Positions 28,194 through 36,489 of a stretch of 45,796 bases of DNA are shown here, one piece after another (positions within the stretch are counted from its first letter, which is position 1; every line of letters starts with the position of its first letter). Both the position numbers and the translations under genes were made by a program. The notes under the pieces are model-generated. The model worked only from the letters and a program-made list of their open reading frames with translations, was not told where the DNA came from and made no database searches. The stretch is from Bacteroidota bacterium (GTDB lineage: Bacteria > Bacteroidota > Bacteroidia > 2-12-FULL-35-15): positions 1 to 45,796 of the forward strand of contig PLYN01000044.1 in assembly GCA_003151815.1 (NCBI GenBank). Direction: 5' to 3'.

Positions 28194-30200
28194 ATGATTC
28201 CAAGTTACAAACAACTATTTTGTAGTAAACAGTCGCTATTTATTTTGATAGTGGCATTGTTTATTTTCTCTGATTCAAGTCTAAAAGCTGCCAATTCAGG
28301 TGGCAATGATAGTATTTCTTCTTCTTTAAAGCCATCCATTTCCATAGATAAACAAAAAAGTTTAATCCGGAATATGACCCCTGAACAATTAACTGCATTC
28401 ATTGATAAGACATTTGATATGGACACTATTCCTGTTGATATAATTAATGAAATAAATTCAGCTGTGGCTATCTTTCAAAAAAAGGAAAACTCATTTAAAA
28501 ACATTGTTACTACACAAGAGGATGCCGAACTTCCTGAAATAGAGGAAACAAAAGAACTGGCACCCGTTAAAAACATCGCGAAAGTGATAGAAAAGTCAAA
28601 AGCAAAAATACTGGAGATGAACAATATTCCGCTTCACATTGATGGCACAAACCTTTCACCAATTGCTGAATTAAGAGTGAACGAAATTATCATACCTACA
28701 CCTAAAAAGGAAATTACTCTACCTCTTCCAATTGCAAACCATACTATAACAGAGAAAATGAATGACTTACCCATTTCAAAAGAACCGGTAAAACTGATAG
28801 AAACCTCAGAAGTAAATACATTAAAAACAAATCCTGTTTCGCTTGGTATAGATGATAATATAGGTTCAATTCCTACTTCTGAATTAAGAGCCAACGAAAT
28901 TATCATACCTGCATCTGAGAAGGAAATCATTCAATCTCTCCCAATTGCAAACCTGACTATAACTGAGAAAACAAATGAGTTGCCTATTGCAAATGAACCC
29001 ATAAAAACGATAGATGTCTCACAATTGAATAGATTTAAAATGAAGCCTGTTTCGCTTGATATTGATAACAAAACAAGTTCAATTCCGATATCTGAATTAA
29101 GAGCCATTGAAAACATCATACCGTTACCGGAAAAGGAAATTGATCAATCAACTCAACTTGCTAATCTACCCAAAATGGAAGAAACGAATGAGGTGGCTAC
29201 TATAAAAGATATCAAGGAAATGGAAGAAATTACAAAAGTGAACACTCTTGAGATGAATAACTTTCCGCTTCATATAGATGATGCACCTGTCCCTTCTGCA
29301 GAATTGAGAGCCAATGAAATTTTCGTACCTGAATCCGAAAAAAATATGGCAAAAGAACTTACCCCATTGATGTCATTAGAAAAGGATATTTATTCTAATA
29401 ATTCAGTTTCCCATAAAAAATCAGCCCCATCTCCTAAATTAAAATCGGATGTTACTAAAATGCCGGTAGGAATAAATGATCCTTCCTTACCGATTCCTTC
29501 TGCAGATTATTATGTAAGCTGGGAAATAAATAAATTGTTTCCCGAAAAAGACATGTTAAAAATGAAGGGAGACACATCCATAACACTTGTCTTATTGAGC
29601 AAAGAGCATCGTCACTATTTTCACCCTTTTAACGGTCCTATTACATCCAACTTTGGCTGGCGGGATAGTACTCATCATAATGGAATCGACATTGACTTGA
29701 ACAGAGGCGATAAAGTTTCGGCAGCTTTTGATGGCATGGTGAGGGTAGCGCGCAGATATGGAGGGTTTGGCAACGTAGTTATCATTCGTCATTATAATGG
29801 CTTGGAAACCGTTTATGCGCATTTATCAAAAATAAAAGTGAAACCGGGACAATTAATATCTTCCGGAGATTTAGTTGGTTTAGGTGGTAGTACCGGGCAT
29901 TCAACAGGCTCACATTTACATTTTGAAGTGCGCTTTAAAGGAGTACCTATCAATCCTAAATATTTAATTTCAATATCGGAACAAAAATTAATGTGTGATG
30001 AATTTACACTCAAAAAAACAAAATGGGGATTAGCTGCGTATCCAAAAAACACGAAGTTATACACTGTTGAAAAAGGAGATACCGTTTTCGAAATTGCAAA
30101 ACGATTCGGAACCACTACCGCATCAATAAAGGAGATGAACCATTTGAATGGCGGAAGGGTCAGACTAAAAGCGGGTCAGTTGATTAATGTAGCACACTAA
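28194..30200 (+). CDS. Secreted M23 peptidase with four internal repeats and a C-terminal LysM domain
   Basis: The 668-residue envelope protein has an N-terminal hydrophobic signal segment (about 12-32). Residues ~150-440 hold four degenerate repeats with a period of 71, 71 and 69 residues, each containing a SELRANEIIIP-like block. The M23 lysostaphin-type peptidase domain spans about 474-595 with metal ligands H495 and D499 (HHNGIDID) and H576 in HLHFEV; H543 (VYAHLS) and H574 complete the active site. A LysM peptidoglycan-binding domain follows at 622-665. It probably cleaves peptidoglycan cross-links during growth or division, or activates another hydrolase. The gene at 36490-37386 is a shorter paralogue lacking the repeats. 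A near-start ATG at 28186 is out of frame. Confidence 0.92.
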   Translation: MIPSYKQLFCSKQSLFILIVALFIFSDSSLKAANSGGNDSISSSLKPSISIDKQKSLIRNMTPEQLTAFIDKTFDMDTIPVDIINEINSAVAIFQKKENSFKNIVTTQEDAELPEIEETKELAPVKNIAKVIEKSKAKILEMNNIPLHIDGTNLSPIAELRVNEIIIPTPKKEITLPLPIANHTITEKMNDLPISKEPVKLIETSEVNTLKTNPVSLGIDDNIGSIPTSELRANEIIIPASEKEIIQSLPIANLTITEKTNELPIANEPIKTIDVSQLNRFKMKPVSLDIDNKTSSIPISELRAIENIIPLPEKEIDQSTQLANLPKMEETNEVATIKDIKEMEEITKVNTLEMNNFPLHIDDAPVPSAELRANEIFVPESEKNMAKELTPLMSLEKDIYSNNSVSHKKSAPSPKLKSDVTKMPVGINDPSLPIPSADYYVSWEINKLFPEKDMLKMKGDTSITLVLLSKEHRHYFHPFNGPITSNFGWRDSTHHNGIDIDLNRGDKVSAAFDGMVRVARRYGGFGNVVIIRHYNGLETVYAHLSKIKVKPGQLISSGDLVGLGGSTGHSTGSHLHFEVRFKGVPINPKYLISISEQKLMCDEFTLKKTKWGLAAYPKNTKLYTVEKGDTVFEIAKRFGTTTASIKEMNHLNGGRVRLKAGQLINVAH

Positions 30201-30210
30201 ATTGTGGGAA

Positions 30211-30381
30211 TCAAGATTTACTGAGTTTATTTAAACACCTTGCAAATGCATCACGCATTCCTTCATGTTGTGTTTCTCTACCGTAGTTTTTTTCTTGATG
30301 CGCTTCTTGTATGCATTCGTTAGAATACATAATTTGCTGATTGAGCCACTTAATCATTTGTTGTAATTGTTCCTTGTTCAT
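30211..30381 (-). CDS. Small helical hypothetical protein
   Basis: The 56-residue protein starts at ATG 30381 (MNKEQLQQMIKWLNQQIMYSN). An upstream ATG at 30420 would add 13 residues of unhelpful sequence. It is predicted to be largely helical and amphipathic, with a conserved-looking HEGMRDAFARCLNKL end. There is no signal peptide or known domain. I believe similar small proteins exist in other Bacteroidota, but I cannot name a family. It converges on the M23 gene with 10 bases between stops. Confidence 0.6.
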   Translation of the reverse strand: MNKEQLQQMIKWLNQQIMYSNECIQEAHQEKNYGRETQHEGMRDAFARCLNKLSKS

Positions 30382-30545
30382 GATGAGGCTATTATCTAAA
30401 TTTGCTTTTTGTACGCACATTAATATTAAGTGGTTTCAAATTAAATAAAAATTATTAAAATCTTCCTTTTATCCTGCTGTCAATAGTTTTACAGATTTTA
30501 TTTTTTGCTTTTGTAAATTTTAATAAATATTATACACCCTGAAAT

Positions 30546-31190
30546 ATGTTTGTTCGCTTCATTGAGCAACTAAAAATAAGATTACAGCAACCTTTGCCTG
30601 GCGAAGATGTTCAGTATTTAATGGCTCCTGTAAGTCGTTTACAAAATAAATACTTATCTCCTGAAAATTACAACCCTAAAAAAAGTGCGGTAATGATTTT
30701 ATTGTTTCCGCACGATGACATTATTAAAACAGTTTTTATTGAACGCCCTATTTATGATGGTGTACACAGTGGTCAGGTCGCATTTCCGGGAGGTAAATTT
30801 GAAGATGCAGATATTGATTTACAACAAACCGCATTACGTGAAACATTTGAAGAAATTGGAGTGGATCCAGATAAAATCGAAGTCATAGGTCAACTAACTG
30901 ATTTATATATTAATCCAAGCAATTTTTTAGTATCTCCTTTCATTGGTTATATTAAGGAATGTCCGGATTTTATTTTGAATACCCGTGAGGTACAAAAAAT
31001 TGTAGTTTATAATTTATTTGATCTGAATAATGAGGCTATAAAATCTAAAAAAGAAATTACTTTCAGCGGAGGTTTTAAATTAAAAACCCCCTATTATGAG
31101 ATAGAGGGTTTAACAGTGTGGGGCGCAACAGCAATGATGATAAGCGAATTGAATGCTGTTGTCGAAGAATCGAAAACTATTTCTTTTTAA
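30546..31190 (+). CDS. Nudix hydrolase, CoA-pyrophosphatase type (NudL-like)
   Basis: The 214-residue protein has the Nudix box at about 82-105 (GGKFEDADIDLQQ then RETFEEIGV), with the metal-binding REXXEE core intact. Upstream lies SGQVAFPGGK, preceded by AVMILLFPHDDIIKTVFIER, the pattern of the NudL/CoA diphosphatase subgroup, which splits coenzyme A into phosphopantetheine and ADP. Other nucleotide substrates are possible. Its stop overlaps the end of the convergent gene by 14 bases. Confidence 0.9.
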   Translation: MFVRFIEQLKIRLQQPLPGEDVQYLMAPVSRLQNKYLSPENYNPKKSAVMILLFPHDDIIKTVFIERPIYDGVHSGQVAFPGGKFEDADIDLQQTALRETFEEIGVDPDKIEVIGQLTDLYINPSNFLVSPFIGYIKECPDFILNTREVQKIVVYNLFDLNNEAIKSKKEITFSGGFKLKTPYYEIEGLTVWGATAMMISELNAVVEESKTISF

Positions 31191-31965
31191 AATTCGCCAT
31201 AACATTGTCATAGCATAAATAATAATCTCCTATAGAAAGATTGGCAATATTTAAATCATTGCCAAAGCCATGTTTAATAACATTACCATAAACATCAAAT
31301 ACTTCAAACATGGTTTCAGCCGAAAACTCAATATTGGAAGTGTTTTCAGTCATTGAATAACTTGGCTGTGCAACAGTTGAGCTGAATGTTACAGAATTGG
31401 ATTCTTTAGAAACACCGGCAAAACCAATTTGTTTGACACGAAATTTATTTACACCTGAATGCCTGTTTGTTTGAAACATATAAATGTTTTTATCCATTTT
31501 GCCAGAACCTTCCACTTCACCAATCTGTATCCATCTGTTCCAACGAAATTGCTCGACAATGAAAGGCAATGATCCCATTTCATTTTTAGTTGACCAAACC
31601 AATAAACCATTTTTATCAATATTAATATTAACAACTTCGAATGAGGCTTTAGATTTTAAGGCATCCGGATTAATTACTTTAGGGCTGCAATCGTCTTTAT
31701 ATTTAATTTCAACTATTACCGGAGCTCCCGGTTGAATGTTTAACGCCGAAAAATCAATTTCAAATGCACTTGAATTAATTTCATCAGTTGAAACTTTCCC
31801 ATTAATAGTTACCTCATACGTGCAGAAACCTACTCCATTTCCTGCAAATCCGTTTTTAACATATAAATTTTTGTCTTGATATTTGCCTTCCAAAACAATA
31901 GTTCCGGCTAAAGCATTGTATAATGAAAATAAAATAAGTATTGAAAGCAAAAGTGATTTTTTCAT
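31177..31965 (-). CDS. Secreted protein with T9SS type A-like C-terminal domain
   Basis: The 262-residue protein has a clear signal peptide (MKKSLLLSILILFSLYNALAG). The body is beta-rich (GTIVLEGKYQDKNLYVKN, a fibronectin-like strand set around 125-195). The last ~45 residues (MFEVFDVYGNVIKHGFGNDLNIANLSIGDYYLCYDN then a Lys-rich end) follow the pattern of type IX sorting domains, although they are shorter and less canonical. If so, it would be moved to the cell surface by the T9SS, whose plug protein is encoded at 43956-45302. Specific function is unknown. Confidence 0.75.
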   Translation of the reverse strand: MKKSLLLSILILFSLYNALAGTIVLEGKYQDKNLYVKNGFAGNGVGFCTYEVTINGKVSTDEINSSAFEIDFSALNIQPGAPVIVEIKYKDDCSPKVINPDALKSKASFEVVNINIDKNGLLVWSTKNEMGSLPFIVEQFRWNRWIQIGEVEGSGKMDKNIYMFQTNRHSGVNKFRVKQIGFAGVSKESNSVTFSSTVAQPSYSMTENTSNIEFSAETMFEVFDVYGNVIKHGFGNDLNIANLSIGDYYLCYDNVMANFKKK

Positions 31966-32053
31966 TTTAATAATACGATTTCCATATTTCGTATGACTAT
32001 TTTTCTATTAGTTTGCCCACCTTTCATATTTAATACCATTACGGCATATAAAA

Positions 32054-32204
32054 TAGTCCAATTTTTAACCACATAGTAACATAGAAAATAAGATAAGACA
32101 GAGAGATAAATTTTTGTCACATAGCCTATATAGAAGCTTTGCTTCTCTAAAAGCTATGTAGCTATGTGGTTAAATATTTTAACTCAATCTAATTTATTGG
32201 ACTA
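32054..32204. repeat. MITE-like nested inverted repeat (in the 31966-32412 gene-free stretch)
   Basis: TAGTCCAAT (32054-32062) pairs with ATTGGACTA (32196-32204). Inside, 18-base arms 32067-32084 and 32154-32171 ('aaccacatag...') pair at 16 of 18 positions. A small hairpin AGAAGC-TTT-GCTTCT lies at 32132-32146. The nested ends suggest a non-autonomous mobile element. The rest of the 447-base stretch is AT-rich with nothing else recognised. Confidence 0.6.
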
Positions 32205-32412
32205 ATTTTTACTGAGTATTGGTATAACATATATATTGTAAGACACTTAAATAGAGTAGGGGGAATGTAACTAACAGTAAATCAATTCTAAACCAAAGAA
32301 CAAATCTCTTAAAACTTTTGCACGAAGACAAAAATAAAAAATCATTGCAAAACTCAGCAATGGTTACACGAATAAGTATAGAATTTTAATAGAAAACAGA
32401 AAAAAATAAAAA

Positions 32413-32577
32413 TTATGCAGGAAGACCACCCTCAGATAGAATCCTGTTAGCTTTTTCCAACTTTTTCTTAAAGAGAATGGTATTACTTAAAATATCTAAT
32501 CTTTTGTCTATAACAACAGATATAGATGCTTTTGCAGTTCCCTTGTGAGTAGTTTTTTTATGTGTTGACTTTTTCAT
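32413..32577 (-). CDS. Small basic protein, third gene of the winged-helix/nucleotidyltransferase unit
   Basis: The 54-codon ORF has ATG 32577 and TAA at 32413. The protein has a Lys/His/Thr-rich N-terminus (MKKSTHKKTTHKG), a short strand-like ASISVVIDKRLDIL, then a Lys-rich helix and an LSEGGLPA end. It starts 24 bases after the stop of the nucleotidyltransferase gene in the same direction, so it is probably co-transcribed. The strand-then-helix pattern could suit a small DNA-binding or antitoxin-like protein, but I do not recognise a family. Confidence 0.5.
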   Translation of the reverse strand: MKKSTHKKTTHKGTAKASISVVIDKRLDILSNTILFKKKLEKANRILSEGGLPA

Positions 32578-32601
32578 TAGTAAAAATAGCTAAAATAAAA
32601 T

Positions 32602-33283
32602 TTATAAAGTAAATTTTTTAAGTTCATCCATAATTATATAAGTAGCCGGTGGAGATCCCCTCTCTACATGACAATCTATCCATTCAAAAAGATTAGGGTT
32701 GTTTAATAAATTCAAAAACTCAAAACGTAAATAATCCTTAACAGCTTCGTCAGCATTATTCATTTCTTCCCATATAGTTTCTCTGTTTTCCAAGACATAA
32801 ACTATATCTTCAAAATCTTGACTTGTTCTACCATCATTTTTTCCACGATCTTTGAATGCTTCAAGTTTTGTTGCTATGAAATACTCAGAACTTAGTATTT
32901 TTACTGTACATCCTTCATCAATAACATAATCAATAGCTTTGTTAAATCCATCAGGATACCATTTGTTACTAAAGCCAATTGATGGATCATTTGTTGGCAT
33001 TATATCAACTATAATTCCTTGTATCCGGTACCGGCATATTATTCCGGATTCAATATCATGAGAAAAACCTATTGCCCTCAATTTTTCTTCCAACTCTGCT
33101 CTATTCAAATAGTTCAATATTTCGATTATCACATCCACATCATCGGTAGGTCTAACTTCAAACACTTGCCTGTCAGGATATAGGGATATTGTAGCCCCCC
33201 CCTACAAAAACCACTTTTTCTTTTAAAGTATCTAATGCATTTGCGACAGCTTTAATTCTTATGGTATTAGTATGATGACTCAT
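32602..33283 (-). pseudogene. AbiEii-like nucleotidyltransferase gene, frameshifted at a G8 tract
   Basis: Translation from ATG 33283 gives MSHHTNTIRIK...VVFVGGG and then stops. With seven instead of eight G (33195-33202) the frame continues as VGGATISLYPDRQVFEVRPTDDVDV, the GG-x-x and D-x-D signature of nucleotidyltransferase-fold toxins. It then runs into the long open frame (187 codons from 33165) for a 226-residue protein. The active-site motifs straddle the tract, so the present reading is probably inactive unless a base is lost. The start overlaps the winged-helix gene by 17 bases, typical of coupled antitoxin/toxin pairs. It could be phase variation, a fixed mutation or a sequencing error. 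Confidence 0.8.
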
Positions 33284-33776
33284 GCAGAATGTATTTTTTT
33301 AATTCATTAATGGCATATTTAACCTCTCTAACTTTTCCTACACGAATAACGTCAACTAAAGCTAATAACTTGTAATATTCTTGATCTTCTTTAACCGCTT
33401 CAACTTGCTTTGGATAAAAAGGTTCAATCTTTAATCCCATTACCTCGCCTTTATTGTCAGCCCAAACATAATCCATTTCACTGATGAAATTTTTTTTCAT
33501 GAATGGATGAGAATGAGCAGTGGGAATACCTCTTACCATAGATCCGGATTGTTGAGGAAAAACATAACGAACACCATGTTCCAAAAATTCCAATAAATTC
33601 TGCCGATTAATCTGCTTCTTATGATAGTCAATAAGACTTGCGAGCTGACTTCTATTTAAAGACTCAGAAATTTCAGAAATACTTATCCGTAAAGAATTTG
33701 AAAGCCCTGCCAATTGCCAATGTTGCCCATTCATTGAGATAATTTTCAATAGAATAGCTACATCTTGGGGACGCAT
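33267..33776 (-). CDS. Winged-helix regulator, candidate antitoxin paired with the AbiEii-like nucleotidyltransferase
   Basis: The protein has 169 residues from ATG 33776 (MRPQDVAILLKIISMNG). A MarR/wHTH-like N-terminus (WQLAGLSNSLRISISEISESLNRSQLASLI) is followed by a conserved middle (LLEFLEHGVRYVFPQQSGSMVRGIPTAHSHP) and FYPKQVEAV...YYKLLALVDVIRVGKVREVKYAINELKKYI. Proteins of this pattern occur next to nucleotidyltransferases in many bacteria. I exclude the ATGs at 33821 and 33794 because the promoter -7 box is at 33799-33806; a leaderless start at 33794 is possible. It probably represses its own promoter through the palindrome at 33812-33846. The role resembles AbiEi antitoxins, but homology to AbiEi is not shown. 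Confidence 0.8.
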   Translation of the reverse strand: MRPQDVAILLKIISMNGQHWQLAGLSNSLRISISEISESLNRSQLASLIDYHKKQINRQNLLEFLEHGVRYVFPQQSGSMVRGIPTAHSHPFMKKNFISEMDYVWADNKGEVMGLKIEPFYPKQVEAVKEDQEYYKLLALVDVIRVGKVREVKYAINELKKYILHESSY

Positions 33777-33798
33777 ACCATTATGTTTTCTCATGGTA

Positions 33799-33846
33799 CA
33801 AATATAGTAACAATTTCTCATTTCGCAAATCGCGAAATGAGAAATT
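33799..33846 (-). promoter_or_regulatory. Promoter with palindromic operator of the winged-helix gene
   Basis: On the minus strand TTTG (33829-33826), a 19-base spacer and TATATTTG (33806-33799) match the consensus. A perfect inverted repeat with 15-bp arms (33812-33826 and 33832-33846, 'aatttctcatttcgc') and a 5-base centre covers the -33 element and most of the spacer. This is the position expected of a repressor operator. Confidence 0.8.
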
Positions 33847-34038
33847 TAATAAAACGACTTAATATTTGCCTTGTATGCTATAAAAAATATATACTGATAC
33901 CACAATTTTTTTTAAGATAAACATCAACTTTCTAATTGAAAAATAATGTTTTTTTTACACCCATTGCCATAAATAAAAATAGAAGTAGGAGCGCAAGCTC
34001 TGCCAATCAAACGTAAAAAATCTCCGGTTAATCCTATA

Positions 34039-34236
34039 TCAAGGAAACAGAAGGTGCTTTAATTTCACAATCCCGAAAAGTGCAAAAAAAACAAACAAGG
34101 CAAATAGTAATATTTTATAACTCCCTTTAAAAAAAGCCTTATTTCCTATCTTGTCTTTTCCATATGCCCAACTAATACCGATAACAAATGTTATAAAAAA
34201 TAGCAGCGCGAAAATTTGTTGTCCTTTTGAAAACAT
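34039..34236 (-). CDS. Small two-helix membrane protein
   Basis: The 65-residue protein has two hydrophobic helices (about 7-25 and 42-60), separated by a basic loop (YGKDKIGNKAFFKGSYK). The start MFSKGQQIFALLFFITFVIGISWAY resembles a small membrane family that recurs in Bacteroidota. No function is known. CAAAAATA at 34270-34277 gives TATTTTTG on the minus strand, a possible -7 element 33 bases upstream. Confidence 0.7.
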   Translation of the reverse strand: MFSKGQQIFALLFFITFVIGISWAYGKDKIGNKAFFKGSYKILLFALFVFFALFGIVKLKHLLFP

Positions 34237-34346
34237 CTTTGTTTAAAATCATATCTTATTTAACGGCTGCAAAAATACTATTTAAAAACTTTCGTTAATA
34301 AAAAGAAATAAACAAATTGCTCGATATTGTTACTTTTACGCAAAAA

Positions 34347-36479
34347 ATGAAGAAAGGCTATATGCAAAAACTAAAACCAGGGTTATTGATAATCGTAGTT
34401 TGTTTGAGTAACATTGTTAATGCCAGTAAAATCTCAAAAGGATTTGAAGCTTTGAAAATTTACAATTATTTCGAAGCAAAACGATTGTTTGAGAAATCTT
34501 TGGAAAGTAAAACGGCAGCTGCAGCGTATGGTTTAAGTTTAATATATTACCGCAATGATAACCCATTCAGCAATATTGATAGCGCATATAAATATATTAT
34601 TAAATCCAGAAATGCTTTTCAGTATATCAGTTCTGATACCAAAGTGGAATATTTAACGTACAATGTTAGAAAAAAAAGCATAGATTCTTTAAAAGATTTA
34701 ATTCATCAAAAAGCATTTGAAATATACAAAAACAGAAATAGCATTGTAGAGTTAAATGTATTTATTGATCGTTATGTTACAGCTCCACAAAATCCGGAGG
34801 CTGTTGCCATCAGAAACAACTTAGCTTTTAATGAAGCGAGGAAAATGGATACGCCTGAAGCATATCAGGATTTCATACAAAAATATCCCCAATCAAAAGA
34901 AATAAGTAAAGCACGGGAACATTACGCATCCAAACTTTTTCAATCGTCTACCAACAACAATACCATCGAAGAGTTTGAAGATTTTTTGAAAGAACACCCC
35001 AATAGCCCCTTTATTTTAGAAGCAAAAAATGGTATATACGCCTTATCCACAGCCAACGGGACAATAGAAGAATATCATAATTTTACAATAAAATATCCCG
35101 ATAATCCCAATGTAGAAGACGCATGGAAGAACATCTACTCCATGTCAACAATTGATAACAAAAGTGAATCTTTCATTGAATTTAAAATAGATTTTCCGGA
35201 TTATCCTCATTTTGATCTTTTATTTCAGGATATAGAGTTATCTAAAAAACAATTTTTTCCGGTTCGGAAATCAGGTAAATGGGGTTTTTCAGACAATACA
35301 GGACATATTACTATACCATGTATTTATGAATGGGTGGAAGATTTTTCGGAAGGTCTTGCAGAATGTGGCTTAAACGGCAAATCAGGTTTTATTAATAAAG
35401 CCGGAAATTTAGTAATACCCTTTGTTTATGAGCAAGTAGAAAAATTTAATCAAGGTGTAGCCATCGTTCAGCAGGAAACAAAATATGGAGTCATAAACAA
35501 AATTGGCAATCTGATAGCGCCTTATGAATACGATGAAATTTCAGAATTCTCGGAAGGCTATGCTGCCGTTACAAAACAAGAAAAATATGGTTATATAGAT
35601 AAAAAAGGAAAACTGGTAATACCAATATTATATACCAAAGCAGGAGATTTTCATGAAGGACTTGCAGGTATTGAATTAAATGGCAAAAGCGGGTATATTA
35701 ATACATCCGGGATCATTAAAATAGCTTGTAAATATGATTGGGTCGACAAATTTATTGATGGGCTGGCAAAAGTTAAATCATCCGAAAAATTCAGCCTCAT
35801 CAATTTAAAGGGCGAATCTATTTTACCTTTCGAATATGACTATTTAGGAGAATTTTCGGAAGATTTAATAATGGTAGTGAAGGAAAACAAATATGGTTTT
35901 TCTAACAGAAAAGGACTTTTAATTATTCCGATAGAGTATGATTTTACAGGACAATCTATGTTGTCCTTAAAATTTAAAAACGACATGGTAATTGCAGAAA
36001 AAAATAAAAAACAAGGACTGATTGATAAAACAGGAGAATATATTACGTCAAAAGATTTTGACCGTATAGGCTTTTTTAATGATGGTTTGGCTCCTGTTGA
36101 GAAAAAAGAAAAATGGGGGTATATCGATAAAAAAATGAAATTACAGATTCCTTATATCTATCAATCTGCTGATGAATTTAATGACTCAATAGCCAGAGTT
36201 ACCGACAAAACAGGGAGAGTCGGTTTTATAAATCGTAACGGGAAAACGGTAATTGATTTTTTATATGACGGTGCTTCTCGCTTAAAAAGTGGGTGGATCA
36301 TAATTACTGTTAACGATAAATTGGGATTGGTGAATGGTTCCGGAAAAATAGTTATTCCTTGGGAATGTGATGCAATTATAGAAATTAACGAGAAAGTATT
36401 AAAAGTAGAAAAAAATTCAAAATTTGCTTATTTTAATACTCTTACAGGATCGTATTTTTGGAAAGAAGAAGAGTTTTAA
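34347..36479 (+). CDS. Secreted WG-repeat protein
   Basis: The 710-residue protein has a signal peptide (MKKGYMQKLKPGLLIIVVCLSNIVNA) when started at ATG 34347; the TTG at 34317 only prepends ten unlikely residues. The N-terminal ~300 residues are helical, with TPR/YbgF-like periodicity (FEDFLKEHPNSPFILEAKNGI, EYHNFTIKYPDNPNVEDAW). From about residue 310 there are about 12 WG repeats of 35-45 residues (KWGFSDNTGHITIPCIYEWVEDF, KYGYIDKKGKLVIP and so on), forming a beta-propeller-like array. WG proteins are common in Bacteroidota, with no fixed role. It is convergent with the M23/LysM gene, 10 bases apart. Confidence 0.92.
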   Translation: MKKGYMQKLKPGLLIIVVCLSNIVNASKISKGFEALKIYNYFEAKRLFEKSLESKTAAAAYGLSLIYYRNDNPFSNIDSAYKYIIKSRNAFQYISSDTKVEYLTYNVRKKSIDSLKDLIHQKAFEIYKNRNSIVELNVFIDRYVTAPQNPEAVAIRNNLAFNEARKMDTPEAYQDFIQKYPQSKEISKAREHYASKLFQSSTNNNTIEEFEDFLKEHPNSPFILEAKNGIYALSTANGTIEEYHNFTIKYPDNPNVEDAWKNIYSMSTIDNKSESFIEFKIDFPDYPHFDLLFQDIELSKKQFFPVRKSGKWGFSDNTGHITIPCIYEWVEDFSEGLAECGLNGKSGFINKAGNLVIPFVYEQVEKFNQGVAIVQQETKYGVINKIGNLIAPYEYDEISEFSEGYAAVTKQEKYGYIDKKGKLVIPILYTKAGDFHEGLAGIELNGKSGYINTSGIIKIACKYDWVDKFIDGLAKVKSSEKFSLINLKGESILPFEYDYLGEFSEDLIMVVKENKYGFSNRKGLLIIPIEYDFTGQSMLSLKFKNDMVIAEKNKKQGLIDKTGEYITSKDFDRIGFFNDGLAPVEKKEKWGYIDKKMKLQIPYIYQSADEFNDSIARVTDKTGRVGFINRNGKTVIDFLYDGASRLKSGWIIITVNDKLGLVNGSGKIVIPWECDAIIEINEKVLKVEKNSKFAYFNTLTGSYFWKEEEF

Positions 36480-36489
36480 AATGGGTACC

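Noticed and set aside
33191..33206. Programmed ribosomal frameshift at the G8 tract
   Set aside because: No slippery X-XXY-YYZ heptamer with a downstream stimulatory structure is evident. A one-base tract-length change explains the frames more simply.
34317..34346. TTG start for the WG-repeat protein
   Set aside because: It would put ten polar residues ahead of a normal signal peptide. ATG 34347 gives a standard MKK signal start.
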